This document shows, piece by piece, positions 34,421 to 44,300 of a stretch of DNA of 64,000 bases (positions are counted from its first letter, which is position 1; each line of letters opens with the position of its first letter). The translations under genes were made by a program, and so were the position numbers. Origin of the DNA: JANYGM01 sp043764015 (GTDB taxonomy: Bacteria > Bacteroidota > Bacteroidia > Cytophagales > Thermonemataceae). A model generated the notes under the pieces. The model made no database searches, had not been told where the DNA came from, and worked only from the letters and a program-made list of their open reading frames with translations. The stretch is taken from contig JAYUKY010000131.1 in assembly GCA_043764015.1 (NCBI GenBank), positions 1 to 64,000 of the forward strand. Reading direction: 5' to 3'.

Positions 34421-35373
34421 TTAAAAGATGCCCTCTATTTTCACATACATTAAATCAGCACCCAAATTAGCACGTTGCATATTAAACTTAGACCACTTTC
34501 TCTCCATATAATTAGACCAATGACCATAAGAAGTAATGTCTTTACGTGTACGAGGGCGGTAGCCATACCAAATTGGAGACACAAATCCTTTTTGATTTGG
34601 GTCGTCATTGCCAAGTAGGTCTATTCCAACAAAACAACCTTCTTTATTAAATGGGACATTATATTTTTCTACATCAAATCTATTGATGCCACTATGTGTA
34701 ACCTCAAAAATAATATTTTCTGTTACTAAATCCTTATCTGGTGCTTCTTTACCCAGTTTTTTATTGTAAAATCTAATCCGTATCTTGTTTTTCTTTGTTT
34801 TTCAAAAATACCAAAGTTAAAGGCTACATTTTTGATATAACCATCTTGTTTTACCTCATTTTCAACGAAATAAGCATATTGAGAACCTTTATTACCCTTG
34901 AGTTCAAGTTGTGCAAATTTTAAACCCTTTCCAACTTCCCCAAAATATTTAGTGTAGTTTTTAGTTTTTTTTGCAATAACTTCTGCCTGTGATAGGTTAA
35001 TAATATCATCTTCTAACACTATTTTTTGTGGTAAATCTTTCCAAAAGAATTGTTTTGAGTGGTAGCCTAACGCACTTATCAAAAGTGTATCAGCTTTATT
35101 ATTTGGAATTTGTAGTGTAATTTTACCAATAGAATCAGCAAATGAACCAATACTATATTTTTTTACTGTTAGTGTAGCAAAAGGAATACCCTGTTTTTGG
35201 TTATCAAATATTTGAGTAGAAATAGTTACAATTTGTGCAGTTACTGGTGTTGCAAAAAACAAACCAAGCGCACAGATAAAAATTCGTGTATTATGTAGTA
35301 AACAATAAAGAGATGTAAAAATGCAAGAATAATATTGTAATCTTTTCATAAATAGTAGCTTAAAATACCTCAA
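34421..35373 (-). pseudogene. Secreted carboxypeptidase-like-domain protein, frameshifted
   Basis: The intact frame from 35373 ends at 34726 (215 residues), but the sequence continues in another minus-strand frame to a stop at 34421-34423. The break is at an A6 run (T6 on the plus strand, 34757-34762); one extra A restores a single frame. The restored C-terminus (FTIKKLGKEAPDKDLVTENI, GCFVGIDLLGND) aligns with that of the intact upstream neighbour (QLYKKSSTGAPGESFLKNKI, GIFVGLEWPSEG), which shows the shift is real. N-terminus: signal peptide, then a carboxypeptidase-regulatory-like domain (FATLTVKKYSIGSFADS). The start could also be the ATG at 35349. It is either a true pseudogene, a slippery site or a sequencing error. 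Confidence 0.75.
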
Positions 35374-36067
35374 CTACAATACCATAATTGATATTAGGGT
35401 GATTTTTCTTTTTATTAAGAACGGTGTTTTCATCATAATAAGCCTCTGCAAAAGCAATTTTTCTATCTAAAAGCTGCCATTCGTAGCCTGTACGAATATC
35501 ACTCCACCAAGTAAGCATTTCAGTAGTAGTAAACACATAAGAAAAGCCAGGACCTTGTACCTGTTTATTGCTTGTTATTTTTTTGGGTTGTTCGCCTTCA
35601 CTAGGCCACTCCAGACCAACAAAAATCCCTTCATTGGGTAAAAAAAGTTGTTGATTGCGTATATCTACACTAATTAATTTCCCTGTTATGGTATCTATGT
35701 TTACAACTATTTTATTTTTGAGAAAGGACTCGCCAGGTGCGCCTGTACTGCTTTTTTTATATAATTGAATATGACAAATACCAGTAGTAGTAGCTATTTT
35801 TTTAGGAATAGGAATACAAATTTTAGTGATGAAATGACTTTTTTCTATGTTAGGACTAGGAATAAAAAGCGCACATTTGGAAAAATCAAGATAGTTGGTA
35901 GAGCTATACTTTACTTTTTTCTTATGAAATCCTAAATTTATTTTTTTTCTTTTGGCATTAACTTCTACCTCTTGAAGTTCTTCAGTTTTGAGTGTGTCTA
36001 TCACATTTTTCTGAGCGTGAAGGCTGAAAAAAGAAAACAAAAAGAAAATTGCAAATATATTTTTCAT
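35360..36067 (-). CDS. Secreted hypothetical protein, paralogue of the neighbouring frameshifted gene
   Basis: 235 residues with a signal peptide (about 1-18, ending SLHAQ). The short segment ELQEVEVNAKRKK resembles the stretch after a carboxypeptidase-like domain in Bacteroidota surface proteins. The C-terminal domain (about 70-170; HIQLYKKSSTGAPGES, GIFVGLEW) is shared with the gene immediately downstream. The family is recurrent in Bacteroidota but has no known role. Its stop codon overlaps the longest possible start of the downstream gene, so the two probably form one transcript and arose by tandem duplication. Confidence 0.75.
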   Translation of the reverse strand: MKNIFAIFFLFSFFSLHAQKNVIDTLKTEELQEVEVNAKRKKINLGFHKKKVKYSSTNYLDFSKCALFIPSPNIEKSHFITKICIPIPKKIATTTGICHIQLYKKSSTGAPGESFLKNKIVVNIDTITGKLISVDIRNQQLFLPNEGIFVGLEWPSEGEQPKKITSNKQVQGPGFSYVFTTTEMLTWWSDIRTGYEWQLLDRKIAFAEAYYDENTVLNKKKNHPNINYGIVVEVF

Positions 36068-36083
36068 ATATAAAAACAGTTAA

Positions 36084-36111
36084 AAAATGCCTTAAAATTT
36101 TAAGGCATTTT
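36084..36111. terminator. Perfect 28-bp palindrome, terminator of the Cys-rich peptide gene
   Basis: AAAATGCCTTAAAATTTTAAGGCATTTT is not a hairpin with a spacious loop but folds with a short A/T loop. It lies 20 bases past the stop of the small peptide gene and just upstream of the next gene on the same strand. Confidence 0.7.
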
Positions 36112-36130
36112 GTTTGAAAACTATTGATTT

Positions 36131-36370
36131 TTAGCAAGGAGGATAGGTATTTGAACCATCAAAATCAATCCAAAGGACATAGAAATGTTTGGTACATGTC
36201 TTATATCCCAACATTGGATTACAAGCACCACAAGTTGTAGAACTTCCAAAGAAACGACGACGCTCGTCATCTCCGCTGCCATTTGCTTCTTGTGCGAATA
36301 CAATAGTAGGCACAGCCAACGCTACAACTAAAGCAGCTCTTTTCAAAAACTTTCTCATTTTACTAAACAT
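36131..36370 (-). CDS. Small secreted Cys-rich peptide
   Basis: 79 residues, or 75 if the ATG at 36358 is used. A signal peptide (RAALVVALAVPTIVFAQ) is cleaved near residue 27. The mature peptide of about 50 residues begins with an acidic-Arg stretch (GDDERRR) and has four Cys at 47, 50, 59 and 79, in CGAC, TCT and a terminal PPC. Small secreted peptides with this layout (for example the NVEALA group) are common and uncharacterised in Bacteroidota, but the defining motif is not seen here. It is divergent from an XRE regulator with facing promoter elements, which suggests regulation by it. Confidence 0.65.
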   Translation of the reverse strand: MFSKMRKFLKRAALVVALAVPTIVFAQEANGSGDDERRRFFGSSTTCGACNPMLGYKTCTKHFYVLWIDFDGSNTYPPC

Positions 36371-36458
36371 TTAAGGATTAAAAGATATGTAAATGTTAAA
36401 ATTTCTGTATCATTTTAACAAGCGCAAAGTAATCACAAAAAAGTCTAATAATCTATTA

Positions 36459-36466
36459 CAAAAGTA
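36459..36466 (-). promoter_or_regulatory. -7 promoter element TACTTTTG (minus strand)
   Basis: CAAAAGTA on the plus strand; exact TAnnTTTG match on the minus strand, about 90 bases before the Cys-rich peptide start. It is 12 bases from the opposite -7 element of the regulator gene. Confidence 0.35.
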
Positions 36467-36477
36467 ATAAATTTTAC

Positions 36478-36485
36478 TACATTTG
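36478..36485 (+). promoter_or_regulatory. -7 promoter element TACATTTG
   Basis: Exact TAnnTTTG match 42 bases before the XRE regulator ATG. No clear TTTG at -33. Confidence 0.4.
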
Positions 36486-36527
36486 TGGTAAGATTTACCA
36501 TTTTATCAATAATATTTTTTCAAAAGT

Positions 36528-36920
36528 ATGATTTCAACTGCCAAAATGATACAATGCCGCAACAAATTAAGGCTTTCCCAACAAGAAGTAACAGACTATG
36601 TTGGTGTAAGTCAAAGCACCTATTCAGAGTGGGAGAGCAATAAAGGAAAACCCAACAGCAAATTTTATCTGAAAATAGCCGAAATTTTGCAGACAGAAAT
36701 AGCTAATCTGCTGGAAGATAATTCTTTTGTTCAAATTATTTATAATCAAGAAAATAAAGATAGTGCATTTAATGCAGTTAATGTACAAATTAAAAAAGAG
36801 AAAAATGAAGATAAAACCCTAGAATTACGTTTAGAAAACGCCGAAGCAGCACTAAAAGTAGCTTTAAAATATATAGAAAAACTAGAATTAGAAATAGCTA
36901 ATTATCACAAAGAAAGCTAA
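36528..36920 (+). CDS. XRE-family transcriptional regulator
   Basis: 130 residues. An N-terminal helix-turn-helix of the Cro/CI type (residues about 8-62) shows QCRNKLRLSQQEVTDYVGVS, then STYSEWESNKGKPNSKF and LKIAEILQTEIANLL. The C-terminal half is a charged coiled coil (LELRLENAEAALKVALKYIE) that probably gives dimerisation. No ligand-binding domain. It is divergent from the small Cys-rich peptide gene, and promoter elements of both lie 12 bases apart, so it may bind there. It converges on pdxA with a 12-nt gap. Confidence 0.88.
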   Translation: MISTAKMIQCRNKLRLSQQEVTDYVGVSQSTYSEWESNKGKPNSKFYLKIAEILQTEIANLLEDNSFVQIIYNQENKDSAFNAVNVQIKKEKNEDKTLELRLENAEAALKVALKYIEKLELEIANYHKES

Positions 36921-36932
36921 ATAAAAATCAAT

Positions 36933-38054
36933 TTAATTATACTTCTTAATTTTCACGAGGTCGCAAGCAAGATAGACGGCTTCTCTAAATGAAGTTTCAT
37001 CAGCTTCATTTTTTCCTGCAATAGCATAAGCCGTTCCGTGGTCTGGTGAGGTGCGAATGACAGGCAAACCAGCCGTAAAGTTGATGCCACGCTCAAAAGC
37101 AAGCGTTTTGAACGGTACAAGTCCTTGGTCGTGGTACATTGCCAGCACGCCATCAAATTCCGTATATTTTTTCATACCAAAGAACCCATCAGCAGGAAAA
37201 CAACCATAAATTAGCATTCCTTTTTTCCTAAAAGCTGTGATGACTGGCTCAATAATGTCTTTTTCTTCTTTTCCAAACATACCATTTTCCCCAGCGTGAG
37301 GATTTAGCCCCAAAATAGCAATACGAGGCTTTTTGATGCCAAAATCTTCTTTTAAAGATTTTTCTAAAAGTTTTATTTTGCTTTCCACACGCTCTTTTGT
37401 GATGAGTTTGGGCGCATCAGCAAGGGCAACGTGTCCCGTAATCACGCCTACACGCAGGTTGTCGCACACAAGAAGCATAAGGCTATCTTTTGCGCCAAAA
37501 TTTTCTGTGAAATATTCAGTATGACCCGCATACGTCCAATTTTCGTTGGTGATTGTATGTTTGTTGATAGGTGCAGTAACGACTGCTTCCAATTTTCCTC
37601 TCAAAAGGTCTTTTGAGGCACTTTCTAGTGCTAAAAAAGCATTATTTCCTGCTTCTTCTGTTGCCTCTCCTACCGCCAAATTATCTGTTTCAAAGCAACT
37701 AATAAGGTTTATCTTTTTAGGTTGCAAACCTTCCAAATCCTTAATAGTAACAAATTGGAAAGTTTCTAAATTTAGGAGTTTGCGGTATTTGAGTAATATT
37801 TTTGATGAACCGTAAATGACTGGGGTACAAATACTTAGCATACGAGTATCTGCAAAAGTTTTCATTATTACCTCTACTGCCACGCCATTATAATCACCCA
37901 TCGTAATGCCAATAATTGGTTTTTCTGTCGTTATTCTGTCTAAAATAGCATTATCTTCTATTACTTTCTCTGTGATACTTTTATCAGAATTGCGTCTATC
38001 TGAAAATCTATTATTATTATTTTGTTTGGCGTTTTTGTGTTGATTTTGATTCAT
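36933..38054 (-). CDS. pdxA: 4-hydroxythreonine-4-phosphate dehydrogenase PdxA
   Basis: NAD-dependent oxidative decarboxylation in the DXP-dependent route to pyridoxal phosphate. The core starts at KPIIGITMGDYNGV, close to residue 45; before it lies an Asn/Lys/Asp-rich extension of about 44 residues that is not part of the usual enzyme, and no later ATG precedes the core. Metal and substrate residues are visible in APINKHTI, YAGHTEYF, LGLNPHAGENG and AMYHDQGLVPFK. 373 residues in total; PdxA is normally about 330. No pdxJ is adjacent. Confidence 0.94.
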   Translation of the reverse strand: MNQNQHKNAKQNNNNRFSDRRNSDKSITEKVIEDNAILDRITTEKPIIGITMGDYNGVAVEVIMKTFADTRMLSICTPVIYGSSKILLKYRKLLNLETFQFVTIKDLEGLQPKKINLISCFETDNLAVGEATEEAGNNAFLALESASKDLLRGKLEAVVTAPINKHTITNENWTYAGHTEYFTENFGAKDSLMLLVCDNLRVGVITGHVALADAPKLITKERVESKIKLLEKSLKEDFGIKKPRIAILGLNPHAGENGMFGKEEKDIIEPVITAFRKKGMLIYGCFPADGFFGMKKYTEFDGVLAMYHDQGLVPFKTLAFERGINFTAGLPVIRTSPDHGTAYAIAGKNEADETSFREAVYLACDLVKIKKYN

Positions 38055-38283
38055 TTTATATAGATAAAATTTGTATTAAACTCTCAGGATATAATCTTTT
38101 GAAATTTAAAGTTTTAAACAAATTAGACCATTAGGATTTTAAAGGTCTGAATAGTGTAGCAATTTAGCAAAAAAGTATTATTTCTACAATTATTGGAGAA
38201 ATAAAATTTACTGTTATTTGGATGTGATTTAAAGCAACAGTAAAAATTTGTGTAAAAACCACTCATTTAACAGAAAAAAGCGT

Positions 38284-38291
38284 TATTTTTG
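38284..38291 (+). promoter_or_regulatory. -7 promoter element TATTTTTG
   Basis: Exact TAnnTTTG match 24 bases upstream of the ATG at 38315. The 260-nt spacer upstream shows nothing else clear. Confidence 0.4.
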
Positions 38292-38314
38292 CATATTCAC
38301 AAAACTCTGTTACT

Positions 38315-41300
38315 ATGAAAAAATCCCTACTTCTACTCCTTTTGTTGTTGTTTTCTACTAATTTATTGGCGCAAAAGCCTAAAAAATCTTTTTTAGAAAG
38401 CAATAGATATTCCTATTATACCTACATATATAGGCTCACAGATGCACAGGCAGAGTTTGCGTGCAAAAATCAATACAACAAAATTGAAATAAAAAATCTT
38501 GGGCAACCTGTTGATTCTTTTGTAGCTAATCAGAATTTAAGAACGCAAAATAATGCTAATCAGCCAGTTACTTATAGGTATGGTCGTTATCAAGAAACAG
38601 AACCAGTTTTTGTAAATCAATATACCAAAAAACTGCCTTTGGGTAATTATTTGCAGGTTTTTACGCAAGAAAACCAAGAATATAAGGTTTTTGTGCCTGT
38701 CAGTAACATTTTAGTTGATTTGATTTTGAATGATAGAGATTTGAAAATAGCTGTTACAGACACACTACTCAACATTATCAATAATGCGGAGGTTTTTGTT
38801 GATGGTAAAAAAATCTCTTTTGATAAAAAAACGCAAAGCTATCAAGACTTAAAAAGCCGTAAAAACGGCTTTGTGAAGGTGAAATATCAAAATATCAATT
38901 ATTATTATTCTCTCCAAAAAACCTATGCTACGCCTAGTTTTGGCAGGAAATTATACTTTTATACTATTCAATTTCCTTGGAGATACATCAAAAAACCTTT
39001 TAAATACCTCAAAAAAGTTACTAAAATGGCTTTTAATAGGAAATTTAGAGAAAAAATAAAAGAAGAGAAAGAATACCAAGAATATTACGAAAAAGAAGAT
39101 AAACAACGCAAAAAAACACAATTAGCAAATCTTCAAAAAGAAAAGCGTTACATAGCTTTCAGTAAGCCAATGTATAAGCCAAAAGATACATTAAAACTGA
39201 AATTTATGTCAGTTTTATACGACAATAAATATGATGAAAGTCCTTATTTTGTGTATTTGGGTGAATATTCTAATAAAAAACTGTTAGGTACTATTTCTCC
39301 TTACCAAAAAGGATTTTATGAATATAAATTGTTTTTGCACGACAGCCTTAAACTTGTTCAAGGCAAAGAATATGAACTACATTTTTATAACCAAAAACGC
39401 CATAAAGAGTATTTGAAAGAAGTAAATGGAGATAAAAATGATAAAGATAAGGATTTTGAGTTTAATAGATATGACGAAAGGGGTTATTTCAGAGAAACTT
39501 TCACATACAAAGATTACGAACTTAATGAAATTACCTATAAAGCACGTTTGGAGCATACAGAACACTATCCTACGCTTGAAAATAGGATTTATTTGTCTGC
39601 AAAAGATGCCAATGATTTGCCTATTGCTGATGCCAAAGCAGAAATAATCATCACTAAACAGAATATTAACAACTTTCCAAATAAAACGGTCTTTATTCCC
39701 AATGAATTGTGGCGCACAAATAAAACCTTAGAACCTATTGGAGAAACTGCTTTGGTGCTTCCTGATAGTATTTTTAAAGGTTTTGATATGAGCTACAACG
39801 TAAAAGTTATTTTTACAAATGCTGAAAATAAGCGTGTGGAGCAGGATTTTGCGGCTACACGCCTAAGTAAACGCTTTCCTGTCAAAATTGAGCTTATTAG
39901 TGCCGTTAGCGGAAACACTGGCAAAGATAGTTTAAAGATTTCTTATAAAATTCCTGCAAGTACAAACGCAAACGCAGGCGTGCCTGTACGTATGAGTGCA
40001 AAAAATGCCTTTGGCGTGCAAAAAATCAATATTTTGGATTTGAAATTACCTGCAAAAATTCCTTTTGATAAAAATTTGGATTATCAAATTGAAACTTTTG
40101 ATAAAGAACTTTTTAATTATGGAAATGATAGAGATAAATTTTCATTGGTAACAGAACGCAACCAAGATTCTGTTAAAATTGCCTTTAAAAATCCGCTTTT
40201 GTTGCCTGTTTGGTATGAAATTTTTGAAGACCAAAAAAGTATCAAAAAAGGCTTTTTTATTGCTGAAAACCTTGTTTTTGAAGACAAAAACCGTACTGAA
40301 AAACATTATTTTGTGTCTTGCAATTATCCAAATATCAACACTAAAAATGGTGCTATGATAAAGGAAGAATACACCATTGATTTTAATAAAAATGAGCTAA
40401 AAATCATTGTAAAACAACCTACAAAGGTATTTCCTAACGAAAAAGCTCAAATTGATATTCTTGTTTTAGACCACAACGACAAGCCTGTCGCTGACGTGGA
40501 CGTTACGGCATACGCCATAAACAACCAATTTCCAGACAAAAAAACGCCTCAAATGCCATATTTGGGCAAATATTATGGCTCACGCAAAGGGAAACGTGGT
40601 TTTAAGTTGGATAAAAATAACACACAACACAAAGATAATCTAAAATATTCTGACTGGGAAAAACGTATTGATAGCTTGGAATATTATAAGTTTTTGTATC
40701 CTAAAAATGGTGTTTATCAAGCGAGTTTTTTGGCGCAAGATTCTATTACACAATTCTCTCCATATGTAGTGAAAAATGGTAAAATTCAACCTGTTTTCTA
40801 CATCAAAGTGGATAGTTACCCTGTTTTTTGGAGCATTATGCAAAATCCTACTTACTCATTTCACGTTACAGAAGGCAAGCATCAAGTAGAGATTAGAACG
40901 GATAGCAGTAGCGTTATTTTGAATGATGTAATCTTTGAAAAGTACAAAAATAATATTTTGAGTATTGGTATTACTGACGACAAAATTCAGCAAAATAAAA
41001 AGATTAGTGTAACGCCACAAAAGCATCAAGTTCTAACGAAAGAAAAGGCATTTTTACAAAAATTATATCTTTCAGAACAAGAAAGAAACTTTTTGAGTAA
41101 TTATTTCATCAAAATAGAGAATAATTATTATGCAAAACCATTTTCTTATATCAAACAAAATGATAAAATTTTTCCTATCAAAGATAGAAATAGTGGTTGG
41201 GTTGGCAATTTGACACCTAACAATTACGCTTTGTTTGTTTCTCCTATGGAAAAATACGCCCATAATTTTGTTTTTGAGGCAGGATATTCTTATTTATTTA

Positions 41301-44300
41301 ACAGTAATCTTATCAAAATGCGGTCTTTAATGCTTGATTATGAACAGTTTAATGCTTATTATCCTGCGGTAAATATTTTTAGAGATAAGGAAACGAAAAC
41401 TGCCAAATTTGAACATTCTTTGATGTCTGAAAAGAGAATTTTGAAGGATATGGAAAATTATTTTGATGAAGAAAGCTATACACGTTATTACAGAAATGCT
41501 CATTATAAGTATGTTAGCAATGGTTGCCAAGTAAATTGGAATATGCAAACAGATTTCAAAAAGCGTATTCAGTCTATTATTTTGTTAGAAATGGATAAAG
41601 ATTTTGTTAAAAAAGTAACTTTACATACTCCTAAAGACACTATTTTGAATAATTTAGGGGAGAAAATATACAAAATGTTATTTTTATTTGATAAAAATGA
41701 GTTTTTTAGTACAGAAATCTCACCAAAGACAAATGGAACAAATTATTATTTCTTTGAAAGAATGCTTTTGCAGAAAGAAGACAGCATTATTAAGAAAATA
41801 AGAAAACAAATTTATTTTTCTGATGCTGACAATGATATTACTCAAATAAAACGGTTTTTGAATGGTGATTTTAAACTTTATGTTGATGCAAAAATACCAA
41901 AAAATACTATAAAAGGAAAAATAGTTGATATAATAGGTGAACCAATACCAGCAGCTACTATAATGTGTAAAGGAAACCCACAAATAGCAACAGTTACCAA
42001 TGATAATGGTGAATTTATACTTGAAAATGTTGTTTGTAATACGTTGAAAATAACTTCTATGGGATATGCAGAAATAGAAATTTCAGTTGGTAATAATAAT
42101 ATCATAAATATTAGAATGATTGAAGATGATCAATTAGAAAGTGTTACTGTGTCTGCTTATGGTGTTCAGGGTAGAGATAAAACTTTTGCAAATGCTGACC
42201 GTGCTATGCAAGGGCGTTTGGCTGATGTACAAGTGAATTCCTCATTAGAGCAATCAGGTAGTGGCTTAAATGTAAGAATTAGGGGTATTAGCTCTATTAC
42301 TAGCGGAAATCAACCTTTGTATATTGTTGATGGTGTGCAACTCACGTCAGAGCAATTTAAGGCTTTAAATCCTGCTAATATTGAAACAATTGAAGTTCTA
42401 AAAGATGCTGCTTCTGCTGCTATTTATGGCGCACAAGCTGCATACGGCATTGTTCTTGTTACGACTAATAAAATCAAACAACCTAAAAATATCACTCCAA
42501 ATGCTGAAAATCAAGTTATTCCAGATTTTGGAGAAAGCCGTTTGAGAAATAATTTTCGTGATGATGCCTACTGGAAACCACGTCTGCGCACAGATAAGCA
42601 GGGAAAAGCAAGTTTTTCTGTTACTTTCCCAGATGACCTTACAAGCTGGCATACTGTCGTTTTGGCAGCAAGCAACAAACTACAAACTGGCTCAAAAATA
42701 GGCAATATAAAGGCGTTTAAGCCACTTTCTGCTAGTATTGTGTTGCCTCGTTTTTTGGTGATGGAAGATAGCGTACAGGTTCTGGGCAAAACAATGAATT
42801 ATACCAATGACACACTCGCCATAGAAACGCATTTTGAGGTTGGAAAGACAGTTTTCCCTACCAAAAAACAAAAATTAGCCAACGGAAATGTAGAAAAACA
42901 ATGGCTTAACGTAACTAATGATAATATTTTGAAAGGCATTGAAAAAGAGATTGAAAAAGATAGTCTGGAGGTCAAATACGTGATGTTTCAGAAGGAATAT
43001 TTTGATGGAGAAAGTCGTAAAATCCCTGTTTTTGCCAAAGGAACGAAAGAAACAAAAGGTTTTTTTGCTAATCTCTATAAAGATAGTTTAATTACGTGGA
43101 AATTTGACAAAGAAAAAGGAAAAGTGAAGTTTCACGCAGAAGCAACACTTATAAAAGTAGTTTTGGACGAGCTAAAACACCTTCACGAGTATGGCTATTT
43201 GTGCAACGAGCAAGCCGCTTCAAAACTAAAAGCATATTTGTACCACAAAATCATTGCTAAAAAGCTAGGAAAGCCATTTTTATATGAAAAAGATATACTT
43301 TCTTTGATAAAAAGATTACAAGAGAACAAAAATGAAAAACAACTTTGGGGTTGGTGGGGAACTTCTACGGCTTTTGGCACGCAAATGTGGGTTAGTAGCC
43401 ATGTTTTGGGCGTTTTGATGATGGCAAAAACAGAAGGTTATGCCGTAAATATCAATGAAGAATTATTAAAGCAGGATTTTTTATTGAGCTTGAGCCAAGA
43501 AAAAGAACTTTACAGACGTTTGGAACTTTTGGAAACGCTAGACAAAATAAGCGCAAAAGTAGATTATAAGCTGTTTTTGGAGGAAATTGAAAAGAAAAAT
43601 GCTCAAAATAAAATAAGTAACAAAAACCTGACTATCAAATTAGAAAAAGAAAGAAATCAGAAAAAAACAGTAAATAATACCATTGAAAGGTATGCAGAAA
43701 CTTTGAGTTTTCAAGATTATTTGAGTTTGCAAATCCTAAAACAAAAAAATAGCCTTCCTTTCAATGTTGATACACTTTTTAAGGTGAAAAAAGAAACAAT
43801 GTTTGGGAATATTTATTGGAGTGATAATTACGCAAGTATTTATGCAAATAGCAATAATGTTACTTGGAATGAAGTTCAGACCAGTTTATTAGCACTTAAA
43901 CTTCTGAAAAACACGAAAAAGTATGAAGATGAGCAACAACTTTGTATCAATTATTTGATGGAAAAACGTCAAAATCAAGGTTATTGGCTGAATACGTATG
44001 AAAGCATACAAATTATTGATATTTTGGCTGATTATATTCAGTTTTCTGACGACAAAAAAGCAATCAAAAATCCTGAAATAGTACTATCTGGAAGTATCAA
44101 TAAAACTATCAATACTTTTCCGTACAACGTGGAATTTATGCCAGAAAATACGTTTTCTATTCAAAGAAGGCAAAATATCAAAAGTCCGCTTTACATTACG
44201 GCTTACCAAACGTATCAAAATACAAATCCGCAAAAAGAAGAAAAATACTATAAAGTTTCTTCTGAATTTGTAGAAAAAAATGAAAGAAATAAAAACATCA

